DNA from: Gordius sp. MW1
Taxonomy: Eukaryota; Nematomorpha; Gordioida; Gordea; Gordiidae
Direction: 5' to 3'
Length of the DNA stretch: 64,000 bases
NCBI GenBank assembly: GCA_964036665.1
Contig: OZ038531.1
Location: 23,394,591-23,458,590, forward strand
A program made the position numbers and the translations under genes. The notes under the pieces were generated by a model. It saw nothing but the letters and a program-made list of their open reading frames with translations. It did no database searches and was not told the DNA's origin. Each line of letters opens with the position of its first letter. The first letter of the stretch is position 1. Shown one piece after another: positions 59,900 through 64,000 of this stretch.

Positions 59900-61052
59900 C
59901 CTTCCCCTTTACAAAGAAAAATATCTGTTGTAGTCTGGAAAGTGATTTTGTTTGATACTGGACGTTGAAAAGTGGTATGGTTTGATACTGGATGTGGGAT
60001 GGTTGACAGATTATATGTGACCATCCCTTGGTTTAGATTGAGAGGAACGTTTTCACTAGGCAACGCATAGATAAGATACTAATAGATCTGTGGGCTAGAG
60101 TTTTGATTTCTAGATGTTTTACTTTAAGGCTGAGGCATAGTTTATGTTGAGATTTTTTTTTTGTATATTTTTCTGACTTCGTGTCTGAATTTTATAGATT
60201 TAATGTTTTCTTCAAATCATTGGGATTGGTTTATAAATATTTTAATAATGTATATGGTTTTGAAGAATAGGGCCAGGGGTAGAGATATATGTAGACAAAT
60301 AATTGCTATAATGAAATTAAAGGGTTTTTATCAACCAGGTTTTGGTTTTGGGGTTACAATATTCAAATATATAATTATAGCAAAAATATGATCTGCCGAA
60401 AATGTTAGATTACTAAACACTATTCAGGATTTTCTGATTTTGGGAATTGGATATTTTTTATGTTTTTGTGTATTATCCAATTACTATTGTTGCGATTGTT
60501 GATTTAAATTTGTTTATTCAATCAGAGCAGCCTGGTGTGCTAGCTGTAAAGGTGAGGTGGGAAATTTCAGTTTTGGAAGGTTTTGAGAGTAAGGATGTGC
60601 CAAAGTGGGGTTTGGGGACGTTAGTTCTAAAGATTACATCGATCTGTGATTCATATGCAGGGATAGGTCGTTCTTGGCAACGAGGTTTCTTGATTCGAGC
60701 TGACTTCAAAAATAATAGGGGGGGGGGTCTTTTTTTTTTTTTTATTGGTAGAATTTTTTTTTTATTTTTGGAGGTGACAGGCCAAGATATTGTTATTGTT
60801 TTATTTTCATCGCCAAAATTCATATTGTATTCGTTGTCATAATGTGAGGTATTGAACGATCTGATTTACAATTTAGTAATGGCTTGGCAATCTTGGTTGA
60901 GGAGCGCACTCGCAATCGTCACGTGATTTGAATTTTGTCAAGTTTTTTCGAAAAGGTAGGAGTTTCGATGTACCAAATACAAAGTTAAAATAATAATTAA
61001 AATAGTACCCATACAATCTCAATTGTTCGTGTGCCTTTAACATACATACGTA

Positions 61053-64000
61053 TTAGGGCTCACACAATTTTAATTGCTCCGTGTGTCTTATTTCATTATT
61101 ATCACTTTGTTTATCTTTAATTTTAAAAATTTTAGAACCGACCTGTTGTACAATCTCACCCAAAAGCCATTTAGGTTTACCCAAATAGTTTCTATACCAC
61201 ACCTTTTGGTTAAGCTGAAACTTTGGTTTACCTACCATTGGCAATTGTTGGTGATCATCAACATTTAAAAAATCTGGCGGGTATCTTAATTTACGATTTA
61301 AAAATTCGTAGCTAACCGCAGGACGATCAGGATATCTTGGAGACATGTTATGATATAGTTTATATAACCATGTTCCTTCCTTCGTCACTTTAGCCAAATT
61401 TAACCATTTCTTTACGATTCCTACATACCTTTCTACCTGCCCATTTGAGCTAGGATGATATGGGGGAGTTAACAAATGATTTATTTTATATTTCAAACAG
61501 AATTGTTTAAATTCTACGCTTACGAAAGCTTTGCCATTATCAGTAACGATAATTTCAGGAAAACCATAAGCGTCTTGCAAAATATTTATAGTTACTTTAC
61601 TCGTTATTTGAGAAACGTTTTTAAATTCCGTCCACCCTGAAAAGGCGTCAACGATCAAAATAAAACGCTTTTTATCAAATTCGAAAAAGTCTATATGAAT
61701 ACGACTCCACGGTCCTTTTGGACGTGGCCAAGTCGCGCCTTTATCTTTTCGCGGCATAGCTGCGTTAACTTTACACAATTCGCAAAGCCTAACCAAAGCA
61801 TTAATATCCTTTGTAATTTTAGGCCACCATACGTAATCTCGTGCAATTTGTTTCATTTTAACGATTCCAAAATGGCTTGCATGCAACAGTTCTAATACTT
61901 GTTTCCTAAGCCCAATTGGTATGACCAATTTTCCTTGTCTTTTAATTGCACCTTCGTCAACATAAAGTTCATTAAACACGTGCTTAAAAGGTATAGGAAT
62001 TTGTGCGAATTCGTCCGATCCTGACAAAATACTTTTAATTAAACTTAAATCGGGATCGTCGTTAACGGATTCTACTATTTGTTTAAAATCGATTATGTTT
62101 ATACTATTAACTACATGTCCACCAACAATATCGCAACTCAAAGATGTATCCATAACCTCCGTTGTGTCTGCGCCCAAACGCGACATTACGTCGGCCAAAT
62201 GGTTTTCATCTCCTTTACGATATTTTAAGGTTAAAGTGAAATTACCTAAAGTTAATAGCCATCTTTGCAACCTGGGTGACATTAAAAAATCGGTGTTAGT
62301 TTTCATAAACAAAGAGACCAATGGTTTGTGATCTGTATAAACGATGAACGATTTTCCGATTAAATATTCTCTACATCGTTTCAGGCCATAAACCATTGCT
62401 AACGCCTCTTTCTCTATTACCGAATAATTTAATTCAGGTTTAGTTAATTTACGGGAAAAATAAATTACAGGGTGTTCTACGCTGCCTTCTAATTGGCATA
62501 ATGCGCCACCAATTCCCTGATTAGATGCATCAACCCTTAAAACATTTTCGCCGTCCGGATCAAAACATTTTAATATAGGTTGTTTTAAAAGAACTTGTTT
62601 TAAATAATTATAACATGCTTCATGCTCATCAGTCCAATTATATATGCTATTTACGCCAGTTAAATCATACAATGGGGCTGCATATTTACTATAATCACTG
62701 ATAAACCTGTTATAATAAGTCATTAATCCCAAAAATGACGACAGTTCTTTTTTATTAAGAGGTATTCTTGCATTTTGGATAGCATATATCTTAGTAAGAT
62801 TTGGTCTAACACAACCGTCTCCTAATATATACCCTAAATACATAACCTTTTCTACAGCAAATACGCATTTCTTTTCAGCAATACGTAACCCTTTTGCTTT
62901 AATTAATTTTAACACAGCTATTAGACGCTTGTCATGTTCGTCCCTAGTGGAACCAGTGATCAAGATATCGTCCAAATAAAAATTTATGCCTTCTAAATTC
63001 AAAAAAATTGAGGCCATTGTTCTTTGAAAAATTGCCGCCGACACACTTAGACCGAAAGGTAAACGTTTAAAAGCAAATAAACCCTTTTCGGTATTAATGG
63101 TCAATAGTTTAGCGGATTTACTAGTTACGCGCAATTGCAGATAGGCATTAGCCAAATCAATTTTTGAAAAAAATTTTGCGCCTTTTAAATTTGCTAACAC
63201 CATTTCAATTCTGGGGAGGGGATATTTTACATCCACAACACATTTATTGATTGTTATTCGGTAATCCGCACACACCCTTATCGTTCCATCTGGTTTTTTA
63301 ACCGGAACTAAAGGTGTTGCCCAATCCGAATAATCAACCGGCTCGATTACATCATCTTTTAACCAAGTGTTAATAACATGTTCAACTTGGTCTTTCCATA
63401 CTAGTGGAATGCGCCGGGCTGGGCAAAAACGTGGAGCGCCTTGATCTTTAATTTTAATTGAGAATATGTTATCATTTAGACATCCTAATTCGTTCGCAAA
63501 AATCTCTTCAAACTCTGCTTTAATTTTGTCAATTTTGTCGCGTCATAGATCATTATCGTTCCGAACATCCCTACGATCCATTTTAAATGAGGAATTCTCG
63601 GCATTTTTATATGCCTTTACCTCCATACACGAGGAACTAGTCTCATTATTTGAAACCTTGCCCTCGTCTGAAAATAAGGAGACTCCTGCTGCCTTACCAA
63701 TTATGGTCGTAGGCTCAGACCCGACTTTATCTACGGCTTTATTATCACCAATATTATCCTTATTGCAGTGAACAACATTAATTTTATTATATTTACATAT
63801 TCCCCAATAATTAACTAAGGGACCAATCTTTCTTATCCATGTCCATCCCATTATATTCTCAATATTTTCATCAACAATATATATATCAAATTCTAAACTC
63901 TGCCCCGCGGCGTTCACATTCACTTTCGTATAACCTAAGATGTTAATCGGAAAGCCATTTAATTGTTTTGCTAAAATGCTAGCTTTTTTTAATAATTTTT
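61053..64000 (-). CDS. Mag-type Pol polyprotein, partial, one in-frame TGA
   Basis: The frame is open from the right edge to 61053 except for TGA at 63543-63545. The upstream part carries the end of the aspartic protease ('IYIVDENIENIMGWTWI'). After the stop come 'ELGCLNDNIFSIKIKDQGAP' and 'DVIEPVDYSDWATPLVPV', then reverse transcriptase with 'FKRLPFGLSVSAAIFQR' and 'NFYLDDILITG', RNase H ('RVDASNQGIGGALCQ', 'YTDHKPLVSLF'), the integrase zinc site ('HASHFG', 'LCELC') and catalytic D, D, E in 'HIDFFEF', 'VTDNGKAF' and 'NGQVERY'. The family is related to, but clearly distinct from, the element at 42506. The TGA makes it probably defective unless read through. Confidence 0.9.

Larger units (their letters stand above)
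59825..64000 (-). mobile_element. Second Mag-type Gypsy retrotransposon, cut by window edge
   Basis: The pol frame (61053-64000) is followed, 1.15 kb downstream, by a polypurine-like tract (minus strand 'taaaggggaagg', about 59900-59912) and a 75-bp block with TGTTGTG...CACAACA ends (59825-59899). I read that block as a very short 3' LTR; the silkworm Mag element is known for LTRs of similar size. The 5' LTR is off the window, so this boundary is an inference. Confidence 0.65.

Noticed and set aside
60447..60842. 131-codon plus-strand frame rich in F/I/L
   Set aside because: Runs through homopolymer G and T tracts inside the presumed 3' non-coding part of a retrotransposon; no domain.

Overview
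This window is a piece of an AT-rich animal genome. APBB/Fe65 and INPP5E-type genes point to a metazoan. Every host gene is split by GT-AG introns. Transposon debris of many kinds fills the rest. The lineage cannot be fixed from the sequence. I see no bacterial operons, rRNA, tRNA or CRISPR arrays.

Five host genes can be modelled exon by exon, with reading phase closing at every junction I list. (1) An APBB/Fe65-like adaptor on the minus strand, 1-6183, with a WW domain and two PTB domains; it runs off the left edge and its first exon is not found. (2) A complete cyclin A gene on the minus strand, 9899-17542: eight exons, 511 codons, a destruction box and a full cyclin box. (3) An INPP5E-like inositol polyphosphate 5-phosphatase on the minus strand, 30322-34221, lacking the N-terminal exons. 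(4) A complete glucosamine-6-phosphate isomerase (GNPDA) on the plus strand, 41334-42408, five exons. (5) A calnexin-type ER chaperone on the plus strand, 52003-55254, thirteen exons, lacking only the signal-peptide exon(s).

Two large Ty3/Gypsy retrotransposons of the Mag type lie on the minus strand. The first (42506-47028) looks freshly inserted: its two 304-bp LTRs read as identical, it has a 5-bp target duplication (ggtat), and a single 1300-codon gag-pol frame is open. It sits about 100 bp past the GNPDA stop codon. The second (59825 to the right edge) has an in-frame TGA between protease and reverse transcriptase and possibly a very short 75-bp LTR. A third, non-coding LTR pair (39222-40425) has a PBS-like site resembling tRNA-Trp users (CsRn1 type), with a fragment of the same family at 6591-6964.

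DNA transposons include two hAT-like elements with 8-bp target duplications (13141-14524 and 47419-48094). The first is nested inside a TTAA-flanked element in a cyclin A intron. There are also at least three MITE families: TGTTGTAAAAACGG ends, GGGCGTAGCC ends with G-runs and 8-bp duplications, and fold-back repeats. The most interesting non-coding signal is a set of fold-back repeats whose copies keep a hammerhead-ribozyme-like core, CUGANGA-stem-GAAA, while the stem sequence itself changes compensatorily.
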